Below, piece by piece: positions 9,546-23,400 of a DNA stretch of 64,000 nt. The DNA comes from Gonocerus acuteangulatus (Eukaryota; Arthropoda; Insecta; Hemiptera; Coreidae). The stretch spans positions 76,664,821 through 76,728,820 of the forward strand of contig OX328128.1 of NCBI GenBank assembly GCA_946811695.1, in the 5' to 3' direction. The number at the start of each line of letters is the position of its first letter. The stretch's first letter is position 1. The notes under the pieces are model-generated. The model was not told where the DNA came from. It ran no database searches and saw only the letters and a list, made by a program, of their open reading frames with translations. The position numbers and the translations under genes were made by a program.

Positions 9546-12500
9546 CTAAAGTTTTAATAACTGTCTATAATTCACAAAAACTGTTAATGGCTTTTAAATT
9601 ATAACTAAGTTTGTAAAAGCCTGAGTAAATAACTCCTTTCTAAAAGAATTAGTACTTTGTAACTAAGTCTGCAGACGTACATTAACAACCCCATACAGTC
9701 CGCCATTATCAGTTTATAATTTCTACATTATTCCAAAGTCTCGAAATGCCTGTTATTAATTCCAGCTTTATAACCAATTATGTATACAAGTGCACTAAAA
9801 TCTAATAATAATTTCAACATAATAACAAAGTCAGGAAGTGTTAACAACACTCTACAATGTGCCAGATTTCTCCTTTAACCCATTTGCAGTGGAGCATTGC
9901 AAGGCTTGTCTTTGACTGGGTGCTACAGACCTGGATCATCAAAACCGCCCAGTGCTGAGTTCTTTTTGCTAAATTACAATTACAAAAAATGTTTTGAGGG
10001 CTAACGGTCATACAGCTGGGAAGAGGAGGTGCCTAGACTATCTATTGGCAATTCTTAGAGTACGTTTACATCTGATAGTTATTGCAGGATATTTATCACA
10101 GACAGAAATTGTAACTAATGTAAAATGCAAACAATTTTTGTCTGATGTATATATTTCTATCTGACACGTTTATATCTGACACTTCTCACAAGAAATATAT
10201 CTCAGGTGTCAGATATAATAATTATGATAATTATCAATCTGACATCTGAGATATATTTCCTGGGAGAAGCCAATTCTGAGGCACAAAATATGTGAGAGCA
10301 GCAGTTGACAGATATGTTAGTAGCACTGGCTGCATAGCGTCCTAGCAAACAGATAGAGATCTGTTGCTGGTATTAAAAGAGTTTAATACCAGCAAATGGG
10401 TTAAAAAAAGTTTTCAGATGCGCATTAACAATTTCATATAGTGCAACCAAATCTGTTAACCTTTTCGATGCGACATGGGCTAGCGAGAGTAATGTCATTG
10501 AAGGCGGAGAGTGCCCGCTGCCTACTCCCTTCACAGGCGGACCAAACTCCCTCTTTTAGAGCGGCCGTAAGCACCCGTATTTCTTTTTTTTTTTTACTTA
10601 GGCGCTAGTTACTAATCATCATTTTCATGTTTATCTCACATGAAACAAAAACAAAATGTACTTACTTTTCTTCCCTATATTTCTATTTCTATTTCATTCT
10701 GAAAACACTGCTTGTTTTTAGACGTAATTTTTAGATGTAGCAATGATTTTTTTAATTATTATAATAAGCTACTCCTTTATTATTTACGTTTCACTAAAAA
10801 AATGCGCCTAAGAACATTTTTACCGTACACACGTCTCACAGACGCATGTTACTTATAACGTTCAAAATTGACTGTAGTTGTAAATTCACGTCACTACATT
10901 GTGTAAAAGTCTATTTTACACTGTACTTGTAAATTCATGACGCTACCTTGCATAAAAGTCTATTTTAGAACATGTCAGTAAATTTATGACTCTACAGTGT
11001 GTAAAAGCCTATTTTAGACATTATTTGTAAATTTATGACGCTTCAATGCATAGGAGTCTATTTTAGACTGCAGTTTTAAATTAATGGCTTTCTACAATAG
11101 ATAGAAGTCTATTTTAGACAGTAGGTATGAATTAATGACTTTCTATAATACATAGAAGTCTATTTTAGACTGCAGTTGAAAATTAATAACTTTCTACAAT
11201 AGATAGAAGTCTATTTTAGACAGTAGGTATGAATTAATGACTTTCTACAATAGATAGAAGTCTATTTTAGACTGCAGTTGAAAATTAATAACTTTCTACA
11301 ATAGATAGAAGTCTATTTTAGACAGTAGGTATGAATTAATGACTTTCTACAATACATAGAAGTCTATTTTAGACTGCAGTTGAAAATTAATAACTTTCTA
11401 CAATAGATAGAAGTCTATTTTAGACAGTAGGTATGAATTAATGACTTTCTACAATACATAGAAGTCTATTTTAGACTGCAGTTGAAAATTAATGACTCTA
11501 CAGTGTGTAAAAGTCTATTTTAGAACGTAGTTTTAAATTACTAACTTTCTAAAATGTATAGAAGTCTATTTTAGATTGTAGGTATGAATTAATGACTTTC
11601 TACAGCACACAGAAGTATATTATAGGCTGGAGATATTAAAAAAAACCTTCTACGTTGTGAAAAGTCTACATACAGACTTTATATTATTCAAAATAGTATG
11701 TTTTACAATTCAGATCCGCAGAAGACTAGGATAATTCCTTTTGGATCATAATCATTTTGTAAGATTCTTTGAATATTCCACAAAAAATATAATAATTGTT
11801 CTTCCCTTTTAATCAATAATAAATAATTGGAAATTTTATGAGAATAAATGTAATATTTACCCTAGCAATTGCTCCTTCTTTCTTCTGGCGTCCTCTTTTC
11901 TGAGTGGTTGTCCTTGACCTACTTGTTCCATTATGGCTCTGCAAAAATTAATAACAAAAATAACAAGGCTAATAAAAATAATAAGAACCATAAGGCATTG
12001 TGCAGTTGTGTGGCTTTAGGACCTCCCACTTCCCTTTCACTGTTAAAAAGTCACCAGGATCACCTTCTGAGGGTACTAAATCTGACAGTACATATAAAAT
12101 ACACTGCTGAAGGGGTGAAACAAAAATTATTACGTTTACACGAATCTGGAGTAGGGGATGCTATTGAGGGAATTAATTGCCAGCCCTTTACATCGAAATA
12201 AGTGTGACTGGTGCTCCAATCCCTTATTAGCCCCTATAATCAAGTTTATTAATGAGATACGATCCTTTGAGCAGTGTTGGGTGTAATCACAATCATAATT
12301 ACGATTATAGGCTTTGAAGATGTGATTAGGATTTCACATGTAATCACACGTTTGATTGTAATTACGAGTGTAATTACAACATTTATAAGTAATTACGACT
12401 ATTATCACAGCTGGTTCCGTGATTATGCCTGTTTTGCAACTATTTTTTATGGGATTACAACTGTAATCCCAACGACATTACGTTATCACATTACGTTCTG

Positions 12501-15500
12501 CATCACAGAAAGGTTATGATTATGTTCATAATGTTCATAATCATAGAAACAGCTGTGATTACGAGTGTAATTACAGAAGAATGTTATGATTGCGAGTGTA
12601 ATTATAATTAAAGGTGTGATTACAAGTGTAATCGTAATCACTCTTGTAATTACGATTATAATCGTAATCATATCTCCAGGGTCTGTGATTATAATCATAA
12701 TCGTAATTATGATTATGCCCAACTCTGATTTTTAAACAGCTGACTAAAAACACAGCTGAAGGTTGCTATGCAGATGATCTTCACTAATGACGTCCCATTT
12801 GGCTGTATCTAGTTTTTAGGATCCTGAAGAGGCATCTAAGGATCCATAACATGTAGAGCCAAGTTTAATAAAATGACATTTATGTTAATTTGATTTTATT
12901 CATTGCCCTTCTGCTTACACAATGAAAAATTATCAAGTGTATTATCAAACAATGGCTTAAGCTCGGAGGAGAGTAACTCTCCCTGCTCCTGCCAAACAGT
13001 GGCCTTGAAATATACAAAAACACAAGAAATGGGCTGGAAACATCCCTATTGCAGTCACACGATTACCTGCCCACCAAAAACTGACTAAAAACAGCATACG
13101 TTCCTTTAGCATTTTTTATCATTAATATGATTTTCAGAATTTGGTTAATCTTAATTTATATTTCATTTTAAATAGGCGCATTTTTTTTTTTTTTATTAGT
13201 CTTCACATTGTAATATTTTTTTAGTAAAAACTTGTAATCTCTTCATAACTCAGGAATACCATCTTCACAATAAATGAGATAACCAAGATTATTCAGCTTT
13301 TTCAAGATTTTTTGGTTAATATAAAAATATTTAGACGATGGCTTTTATCAACAATATTCATGTTTAAGAGAATAGAGAATAGTTCAGAAAATTTTGTAAA
13401 TATAAAAACATAATACCTGGTTTGCATTGCTCGGTCTAGGCCTCTTCGATGAAATTGCAGCGTGTAAGGTAGGGTCTGTCAATCTCCGTTTTCCGTTCCC
13501 ACTCAAGATCCCTTGGATGTACGAAGGATCGTTCACTTCCGACAATCGTTCTGATGGCTGAAGCAAACAAAAAAAAAAAAAAAAAAATTATTTTATTACT
13601 TCAATCATAATAATTTTACCAGCCATTCAAATTAATGTATGTCAAGAAATTTCACAACGTACATATTTGGTGTCAAACGTAACGTTGAAGTAGATTCTGG
13701 GAATTAAAACTAATGATTGGGGAGATAGATCAATACTTAAACTATAACAATTTAAACTAAGAACAATTTAATATTAAACACATGTGAATTAAATCTGAAG
13801 CACAGATATAAGATTATAGTTTTGAGTTAGATCAATTTTTTTCTCATATTACAAAAATTCAAATGAATATCACACAAAACTCCAACCCAATGGAGAAAAA
13901 CTATAGTTATACAGTAGAACTTGGATAATTCGAACCCCTAGGGACCGATAAAAAAGTTCAAATTATCCAAAAATCGAAGTCATTTTCATGGGAAAGAATT
14001 TTTTCTTTATTTTTCAGGTAAGTTGGTAAAGTGTTAGGAGGAATTCCAAAGTCCTTGGCAATTTCAGTTTTTTTTTAATCCTTTTTCAACTTCTTTAATC
14101 GCAAATATTTTCTCTGACAACGTTAAAGTTTTATAACTTCTAGGTTTCGACATCTTAAATCAACAACTCACAGAACGGCACTGTACACCAGAAATTCAAT
14201 GCACAAACAACAACAACAACAACAAAATACAACAGATCTAGGCGCTGACTGATTTTTAACTGAATAAGAAATGAAAATCGGAAGGGATGTTGGGAGGGAA
14301 TTCTAGGATAAAACAACCCCTGGAAGGGAGGAAGACTATGCAGAACTCCTAGAGTCCAAGAACTAGGCTATGAGACCACCGCTTCTTGTCTCGGAACCCT
14401 TAAAACGGGATATATACACCAACTTAATAAGATACGGATGTAGTCTTATCATCCGCTTTTCCCGAAGGGAGAATATTTTTACAAGATTTAAGATCGACCG
14501 CCTCTTGTCCACTTCCCATTCGAGGTACAGACTCGTCAAAAATTCAAATTATCCAAAATTTTATTCGAATTAACCAAGATTTTTTTACATTGTTTAAGTC
14601 CTAAATTCTAGGGGCCGAGAGAAATATTCAAATTAAAGACGATTTCGAATTATCGAAGTTCGAATTATCCGTGTTTTACTTTATTTGAATTCAACACGAA
14701 AAATACTTCTAGAAAATGTTATTTTAGTTCTTCTAAAAGAAAAAAAAAGTTCATTCTTGTCGACCAGTGTAAGAGTAATGCATGCAGTCAGTGGTAATTA
14801 TGGTACTTACGTATTAACTTCAACGCAGGTTAAAGATGTGGGTCTCGTTCAGAGACCTGGATCATGGATAACGCATTTCTATTGGTCTATTCCTATGAGC
14901 AATTCTATTGTCCATTGTGTTTATAGAACCGTCTTGTTCCCTTTCTATTTAGAAATCAACCCATCTGTACATTGGTGTTTTTACATGATTGGTGTTTGTT
15001 TGTTTGTTTGTTGTTTTACGCGATTTCCTAGTTTGTTGTTTATTTTACCGAAACTGAGGAAGCACTGTTAAATTGCATCTTGGTCCATCATCCACCGAAG
15101 AACCATCCTTGATCTATATTATCAAAGAGTTGGATTGACTAGAGTTTCGATATAACCTTGCATGACCGTAGCGAGCGGAAACGTATAGCAATTGTGCCAT
15201 TGACATAAGTGCTAAGCATTTGCCTCACTCAAGGTTATATTGAAACACTAGTCAACCAAAATTGTTGATAATCCTGTCGCCATATTGGCAAAAGCTCAGT
15301 TGACGCCTTGATCCAGATCTCTGACCAGTTGATGATCCTGATCTCTGAGAGCTGGTTCTTTAACCTGCATTGATGCTGATGTGTAAGTACCGTAATTATT
15401 TTGAAGGTGATGGCAATTTTACGTGAAATATTCCAAAATAAAGGAGTTAATCCCATTACTTTTGGTCCCCTTATGTATCTTACAGTTATGATTTTCCTCA

Positions 15501-18500
15501 TCTTCAAGTCATGCAATATTAAATCATCAAACAATTATATAATTAAAAAAAAAATACTTACAATAGAAATTTCAACTTCCTGCACTTCAGTTTCTTGGAC
15601 CTTAAAAAATATAACAATATATCACTTAAACAGTTATATTTATAAATAACCAAATTCATAAAAAAATACCAATTTATTAACATAAAAATATTAGAGGAAA
15701 TTTATTAAATAATTCTATATTATACAGAAAATTAAACCCTCAGTATCTAAATGTTTAAATGTTCGATTTAAAAACAATTCATTCGGTAGGAAGGAATTTG
15801 AATGCAGTTTCTCTGCTTTATTCCTTGTGACTTAACCAAATAGACTAAAGCCTCTTATGACATCACGGCAAGTTCTGAAAATTAAGTAGGAGTAGCTACT
15901 CCAGAGCTATGATAAAGAAGTAATGTCGCCTGCCATTAAGGGGTAATACTAACTTGAGGTTCAAAATCAAAGTCATTTTCGTGAATTTATAAATAATAGA
16001 TAAATCAATAGTTTTCAATTTTTTATATTGAACGTTTTACATGGGATGTTAAAGTATCCAAGGAACTAAGTTCCAAATTCTTCGGAAAAAAAATTGCGGC
16101 GCTGTGTCTGACTAACGGGAACCCTCTTTTTCACGGGTGATAGGCTGTAGGCGGCAAATTTTTCATCTAGAATGAAAAACTAAAATTATTTTGAAAGAAG
16201 GAGGATAAATCTAGTAAAGTGCATAGGATTTTTAAGAATTTTTTTTTTTTTTTTTTTTCGAAAATGGTGAGCAATTATTCATATTCTATTAAAAAATCCG
16301 TCAAAAATTGGTCTTAAAATTGTTATAATTTAATGAATCAAAAAAATCCTACGTACTTTACTAGCAATATCATTAGGAAGCTGCATTTATATTTTGAAGT
16401 TCAGGGGGCAAAAATTGAAGACGCCACAGTATTGCCAGATTTGAAAAACATAGTTTACAGAAAACAACTTTCAAGTTTAATGTACTGAAATGTTCATTTT
16501 TTTTCCTATTCAATTTTTTTTTAAATAATTTTTTGTAATAAAGATTTTAAAAAAAAGGGTTTTAATTTTGAAATGTATAAGAGGACCAAAAAAAAAACTT
16601 AACAATTAAAAAGGGACCAATCGAAGCTCATTCAAAAAATATCTTCAAATCAGCATCGCGTTCACTCAGAAAATCGTATTTTTTGCCCATTTAAAAAGCT
16701 TTTCTTCAAGTAAATACTCTTGAATATCATTTTTGATTAGTTAAGGAAGAATTTTAGCCCATAAAAAAATTTAAAAAAAAAGTTACAAAGTAGTATTACC
16801 CCTTAAAATTATGGTGTCTATTTGAGACCTTGGCTTCATTAGACAAATTAATATTTAATGCAGTGCCATTACAGAAGAATTCATTTTTCCAAAGATTTCC
16901 AGACAAAAAAATAATAATAAAATATTATAATTTAAATACCTCCTCAATGTATTCCACTTGAGTCCCATGACCAATTCCTAAAATTTCTGCGGAAATTTCA
17001 TAGGTCCCATCCTGTATGAAAAATATTCACTGATAAATTTTAAAAAATAAGAAAAAGAAAATAAATTCATTTTTTGGCTGTTTCATTAATGTGTTCATTG
17101 AAAGAGAGGCATTCCAGTTAAATGTCAAGGGCAGAATTTAAAGTATGAAAAATCAAGAATAAAAAGCTCTGAAGAGAGGTTTAATGAATGACTAAATCTA
17201 TTGAATTTCCAAGTCAAGTTTCACCTTTGCCATTTCAAATTCAATCCTTTCTCATTGACTTTGGATTAGAAAAGGTCGAATTTGATTTTTAAATGCTATA
17301 CATGCACATACATATACAAGTTTAGGCGTGTAAGGATGAGGCTTACCCCTGGTTTGTACTCCTTTAAAAATAGATGTTTCCGTTTCTAAAAAAAATAAAA
17401 AATAATATCAATATTGGCATATGTTATTTGAGAATTTAATAATCTATTATATAAAAATGAATTGCTAAATGTGTTGGTAAGCGCAAATCTCGAGAACAAC
17501 TGAACCGATTTCGCTAATTCTTTTTTTATAATATTCCTTGAACTACGAGGATGGTTCGAGGAGAGAAAAATTTAAAAAATTGCCCAAAAAAGTCTAAAAA
17601 CAACACTTTTCGGGTCTTTATCACTTCCTTAACGCAAATTCATTTTTAAATAAAAACATATGTTCTCAATTATAATATTTTTAAACGTTAACGTATTTGG
17701 TTATTTGAGTATAAGCAAAAAAAAAAATTAAATAAATAAGAACATGTAATCACTAGGTGACATTAGAATCACATGTTAATAATGCAATTTAAATTAATTT
17801 TGTAATTGCGTTAACGAAGTAAAAAAGACTCCATTTTTCTATATTCCCATACAAAAGATTCATAATAATACTTAAAGGTCAATTTGAAGTTTAATAGCAT
17901 ACCATAAAGTGTTAGTGGAGGGGTTCTGGGAAGACAAAACGATTGAGTGATATTAGTATCGTATAAATATTAATGTCAATATTTATACGATGGTAACATT
18001 ACTCAAAAACAAATTGACAATGGTAAAATGTAAATTGTCTGTGATAAAATGTCACTTGAAATGTAAACATCTCTTTGCTGTGCATCTATAATATTACTAA
18101 ACCTAAAAGCCGCAAATTTCTATAAAATTACTAAAGTGTTGTGTGTTTGTGAGTTACTAAATATGCCTCCTATAAGGCGGTGGACAAATTTAGGCAGAAT
18201 AACCCGAAATGCAACACATCAAATTAATTATCAATCGTATTCAATTAATTATAATCGTACTGCCCAGGAACGTGAAGATCGCAATGAACGTGAAAGAATT
18301 TGGTTAAGACAGACCCGCAAAGCGCGACATTTGACTAATAATGGTACAAGTTTGAATCGAGCTGCTGTGAATTCATTACAGTGCCTGCAGCTGTGTTGCT
18401 ATTGGACCTATGAACTCAGTTTGACTATAAACAAATCCCAGGGGCAGTCATTAAGTGTTTGTGGTATTAATCTAGAAAACCCATGTTTCTGGCATGGTCA

Positions 18501-20350
18501 ATTGTATGTTGCCTGTTTCCGTGTTGGAAAACCATCTGCTCTGTGTACGCGCCAGGTAATCAAACAAAAATATCGTGTACCATTAAGAACTACAATAAAA
18601 GAGAAACTTAATTTAGAATAAGTAAAAATAAAATGAAATATAATAAGTAGGTATCATAATAAGAAATCTGATATTGTAATTTTGATTGTGATTTTTTAGT
18701 GACTATTAAAAGAATTTTAGTGTTTTATAATTTTTATTTTTTGACATAATTTAATTGTCGACTTATTAAGTTTTTTTTTCTTTTTTTTATCTTACTAGCT
18801 GTCCGGGTGTCCCAAATAGCAGAATAAGTATTAAAAAAAAAATTAAAGAATTGACTGTTAGGCGGTACGAAGTTTGCCGGGTCAGCTAGTATATAATAAA
18901 AATATGACAGAAGTTATTCTATAATGATCTAGGAGAGATGCCTTTAAGATTTTAGGAGGTAATGTTGAGTCGATGTTAGTTAAAAGTGAACGATGAATCA
19001 GTGTAGGAGGAGGTAATGTTAAGTTGGAGTAAGAGTTAATGCTGAATCAGTGAAGGAGGTAATGTTGAGTCGATGTTAGGAGTGAATGCTGAATCAGTGT
19101 AGGAGGAAAGGGTTCTGAGCGGGAAGAGTTTTAGGAGAAACGTGAATATATTTAACAGTTATTCTACAAGAGTTTAAGGGCTAATAATGAAAGAGCATGG
19201 AAGTAAATGCTTAGCAATTGTAGGAATTTTTCCTGAAAAAGTAAAAGATTTAACACTGAACTATTTCAGGAGGTAATTTCAAAAGAATGAGGAGGTAATG
19301 TTGAAAAATTGTAGAAATTTAACCTTAACTGCAGCACAACAGAGTAAGAAGTAAATTGAGGCTCTTCGAGGATGTAAAATAGAGAAAGGTATGTGATTCC
19401 ACCTCATTGCGGGAAGAAACGTAAACATTGTGAACCACAAGCAGCCTAAAAAAAAAAAAAAAAAAACACGACTCCCCAATAGGCTTGTAAGACATGCGAG
19501 AAAATAATATGTAGTCTACACGCCACTTTTTATGTGATGACTGTGATGTAACCACAAATACATTCATCAACAAAAAAATAAGAAAATAATTTTTGATTGC
19601 TGTCTAGAACATTGAAATTCCTATTTTTAGTTTCTTAGTTCTTCTTTTGAACGAGTTTATTGACCATCAATATTGGAAAAAAATATTTAAAATGTTGAGA
19701 GAAAGATGTGTTGTGCAAATAAAATAAATGGAGGAAAACCAAATAAAAAAAAAAAGGAATGGAAACCAAATCACTAATTTGCCAGTTCCGAGCGTTATTT
19801 TCACTTATTTGCAAAGTAGGTAGGTATCATGTTCAACCAATGAGGAACATGTGTAGTAAAGAAATTTAAAATCGATCGATTAGAAGCTTAAATTACTTCA
19901 GAATAAAATTTAATAATCGAGTCAGCTGTTAATTACAAAATTATGAGGGCAAAATTATTAATGGTATTTGTATTTACATTAGACAGTAACTTGAATTGTT
20001 GGAAGTTCCCAGCTGTCTGTAAGGCTGTGGGTTCAATTCCCACTAGGGGTCTTAAAAAAAGAATGTCATCATCCCTATCCTGGTTCAAAAAGAATGTTAA
20101 CCTATGTATAACCTATAAATGTAATAAAGAACAGAAAATGTCAATTCACGACATTACTACACCTGTAACACTCTCGGAATTACAGAGTTACCGTAGTCAG
20201 GTTTAATGCTACTTGCATAATGACTTACAGATAAACTCTCCCTAGGAAGGTAGTAGCCCGCCAAAGGTCCCTGCCCATGCATTTTTCTGTTACAGACATA
20301 TTAACATTGTTGTCGCTACACCTGTAGTCATGCTCCTAACAGGGGTTAAG

Positions 20351-20417
<67 letters not shown>

Positions 20418-23400
20418 GGCGCATCTACTGCTATGGTCATTAGCACCGGTTAAGTACTTTTTTTACTTATGCCACCTCTCCTAGAACAACTCACCAACAA
20501 TTTCTATATTAACTTTAAGTGCAATAAATACTCACCTGAGCCAATAAACAGTTTTTTAACAGCTGCGATTTATCTTCCTAGAAGAAAACAATCAAATAGA
20601 AGATCAATTGTTGTGAAATAATTCAAAATCATAAAGTTTGAAAATTATTAACTAAAAATGAATTCGTTTAGTATTAATGCTATTTTTTTATTTATTTATT
20701 TTTTTTAAACTTATTTAAGATGAATACTAAATTATAAAGTATGGGTTCGATGTATTCCTATGTAAGTTACTTAATGATAACAATGGTATACATTTATTTT
20801 TTATTTAGTCACTAATTGTAGCACATATTTATCATCTACATACAGGGTGTCTCGCATTGAGATGTCATAACTTTAGAGGTTTATTCTGCGCCTCATTTGT
20901 AGTTCAGGGACGCAGAGTTATAATGTAGCAGAGCTATTCAAAATGTTGTCTATTTTCAAAACTATTGTTTTTTTTTGTTTTTTTTTATGAAAAACTGCGT
21001 TTTTCGGATTTCTGGTTAATGTATCATAAATATCGTGTATGTGTGAAAAAGCCCAGAAACAAATTCTAGATGAATACATACCGTGTTTTCTACAATTAGA
21101 TAGTTTGCATCTTGGACGTCATCCTCAGGATTGTCCTGAAACAAATTTTGAAAAATTAAATATTACATTGATGTATTTAATGACAAAAATTAAGATTAAA
21201 TGACTTTTTTTTTTTTCTCTCTTTTTGTATAATTGTAAGTTAATAATTTACTATTATTTTATTCAGAAATCACATCGTAGCGATGAACACACATTTTTTA
21301 GGTAAGTAATAAACATGTCACCAAAAATATAAGCAGTAATTTTGTATTCTCCTAGCCATATCCAATACTAGTTGAGAAGCGGGATTGAGACTTCAAGTGT
21401 TTATATCCTGAAAACAAGTACCACTTGCTGTATTAAAAAATGTTGTCAGCTAGATTAGTTTTGCTTTTATGAATATTATCGTACTTGGGGTCTCCCGTGG
21501 TCTAGTGGCTAGCGCGCTGGATTATAAGCGGGAGATGGTGGGTTCGATCCCCACTGGCGGCAGGAATTTTCTCATCTCAGAGCTCGCTTAGAAAATTCCT
21601 GGCTGCACCCTGGAGGCCGGCGCTAATGGCCAAGATTTGTCAATGCGCCGTAAAAAAAAGAAAAAAAAAAAAAAAAAGAAAAAAAAAAGAAGAAAAAAAA
21701 AAAGAAAAAAAAAATTATGTACTTGTTGAGAAAAATGGCAAGCAAACTCATTTTTTTATATAGTAAACAAGGAAATGCCCTGTCTGTCTCCTATGTTAAA
21801 AAGTGAATCTTTGGGGTTAAATATATCGAAAACGACTACCGCTTGGAAGGTCATATCTTTTTCCAATGCCTAGAAGACTTTAATTAACATGTAGACAAAT
21901 TTATAAAATAATAGTTCAAAAATTAAAGCTTAATTAATTTATTTTATGACTTTTATTTAATTTATTTCAATTGATACATTGCTCAAATCAAACGTGGGGA
22001 GATTTTTTAAGGGTTGTATTTTTGGGATTTTAAGGTTTGCACCAGTTCAAGAATCACATCCGAAGGCCTTGGGTCAATTTTTGTACAAGAACTCACATAT
22101 TTTTTACATCAGAAAAAATATTAAATACTCAAATATAAGCAAAAGCACAAAAGTTTGAGAAAAGTCACCTAGGCGCACGGTAGTGCGCCAGGCCAAGTTC
22201 CGGCCTAAGCATACTGTGTGCTTATTACAGGAGGTCTTAGAGCCGATTTTTACCCTCTCATAACTTCCAACCAGGTAAAGATAAAGTTATGAAATTTTAC
22301 ACAGGTATAAAACTACTAGATGTGAGTAAAACTAAATAATGTTCATAATTCTACATCGAATAGTTTCTGAGATATAAGCGATCGAAAATCAGGATTTATA
22401 GGACTCACTCACTCACTCACTGACTCATCAAAATTATTAGGCACTTCCAATGATGCTAGTGACTTGAAATTTTGCAGGATGATAGATATGAGGGTGTTAT
22501 TAAAGGAAAAAATAAAAAAATCCTGAAAAGTTGTGTTTGACTCCGCTTCCGGGGGGGGGGGGCAGTTTTGTACTTCCTTCGGAAACCCCGAATTAAGAAG
22601 AATCTTTCTCCCTAAAGATAATTTCGGCACAAATAAAACATTGCCAAGTTTAAGAATATACCTGGTTGAGGAAAGTGATATTTTAGTAACTGGATATAAG
22701 TAAGTATTTTTATTGTTGTTTTTAAAGGTCAGTTGAAGTGTCTTTACTGTTCTTAGTAAGTAACTAATAGGTCTTCTAAGTAATGAACTTGGACATTTCT
22801 TTCTTGTATCATCTCTTGTATTGGCAAATATTTTTGGTTGAAAATATGGTACACTTAATACACCAATTCATACTAGTTTTTTGGAGTGTAGGATGGTAAG
22901 GCGTTTTTGGAAGGTTTTAGGAGGGGATATTTTTCGCTTTTTGGGGAGGTGAGTGGGGGGAGGAACTTGGCCTCTATTTTACATTTATGTTTTTTTGGGG
23001 GATATATTTAAAGGAATGTAACTTGGCTCCAAATGGACTAATTGAGTTCATTGAGGTCTCAAAAAATTTGTAATTTTGAACACTGAAAGACAGTACACAG
23101 GAAATAGTCATTTATTTTGGTTTACGACTTGAATAAAAAGATTATAATGTAAAATATCCTAAATTATGAGTTTTGGGGGTTAGGTAGGCTTAAACAGAAA
23201 GTGCTGGGTTTTTTCTGATCTCGTATTCTGTGACCCCAAAATCATAGTAAACATGGTCTGAACATTTGTGTGTCTGTGTGTTATTAAGAAACAGGATTGT
23301 TTTAATTATTTGTGACTATATTTCTCCTGGAAATTAATTTTAAACATATGACGTAGCTATCAGCTGACTTGGATTGATTGAGCTGACTTGTATTTTCGCC

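Larger units (their letters stand above)
17443..18889 (+). mobile_element. Helitron, internal-deletion derivative
   Basis: Starts TCTATTATATAAAAATGAAT, ends GCCGGGTCAGCTAG, and sits between A and T, as expected for Helitrons. It encodes a short composite frame (18136-18621). A 14-bp stem hairpin (ATCGTATAAATATT...AATATTTATACGAT, near 17957-17990) lies upstream of that frame. Confidence 0.8.

Noticed and set aside
8604..11640. CRISPR-like arrays (87-bp and 51-bp repeats)
   Set aside because: Repeats are contiguous without unique spacers, in an intron-rich eukaryotic setting with no cas genes.
12274..12753. Overlapping open frames on both strands
   Set aside because: By-products of the TAATTACGA palindromic repeat inside a MITE.
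14808..14870. GTAAGTACC donor-like site on the minus strand with an upstream acceptor
   Set aside because: All three frames of the implied exon have stops, and the motif is explained by the arms of a foldback element.
14685..15071. 128-codon plus frame with hydrophobic C-terminus
   Set aside because: Spans the end of the pogo relic and one arm of a foldback; no homology recognised.
21487..21560. A functional tRNA gene
   Set aside because: A and B boxes are present but the acceptor stem does not close and the sequence continues into a SINE body with an A tail.
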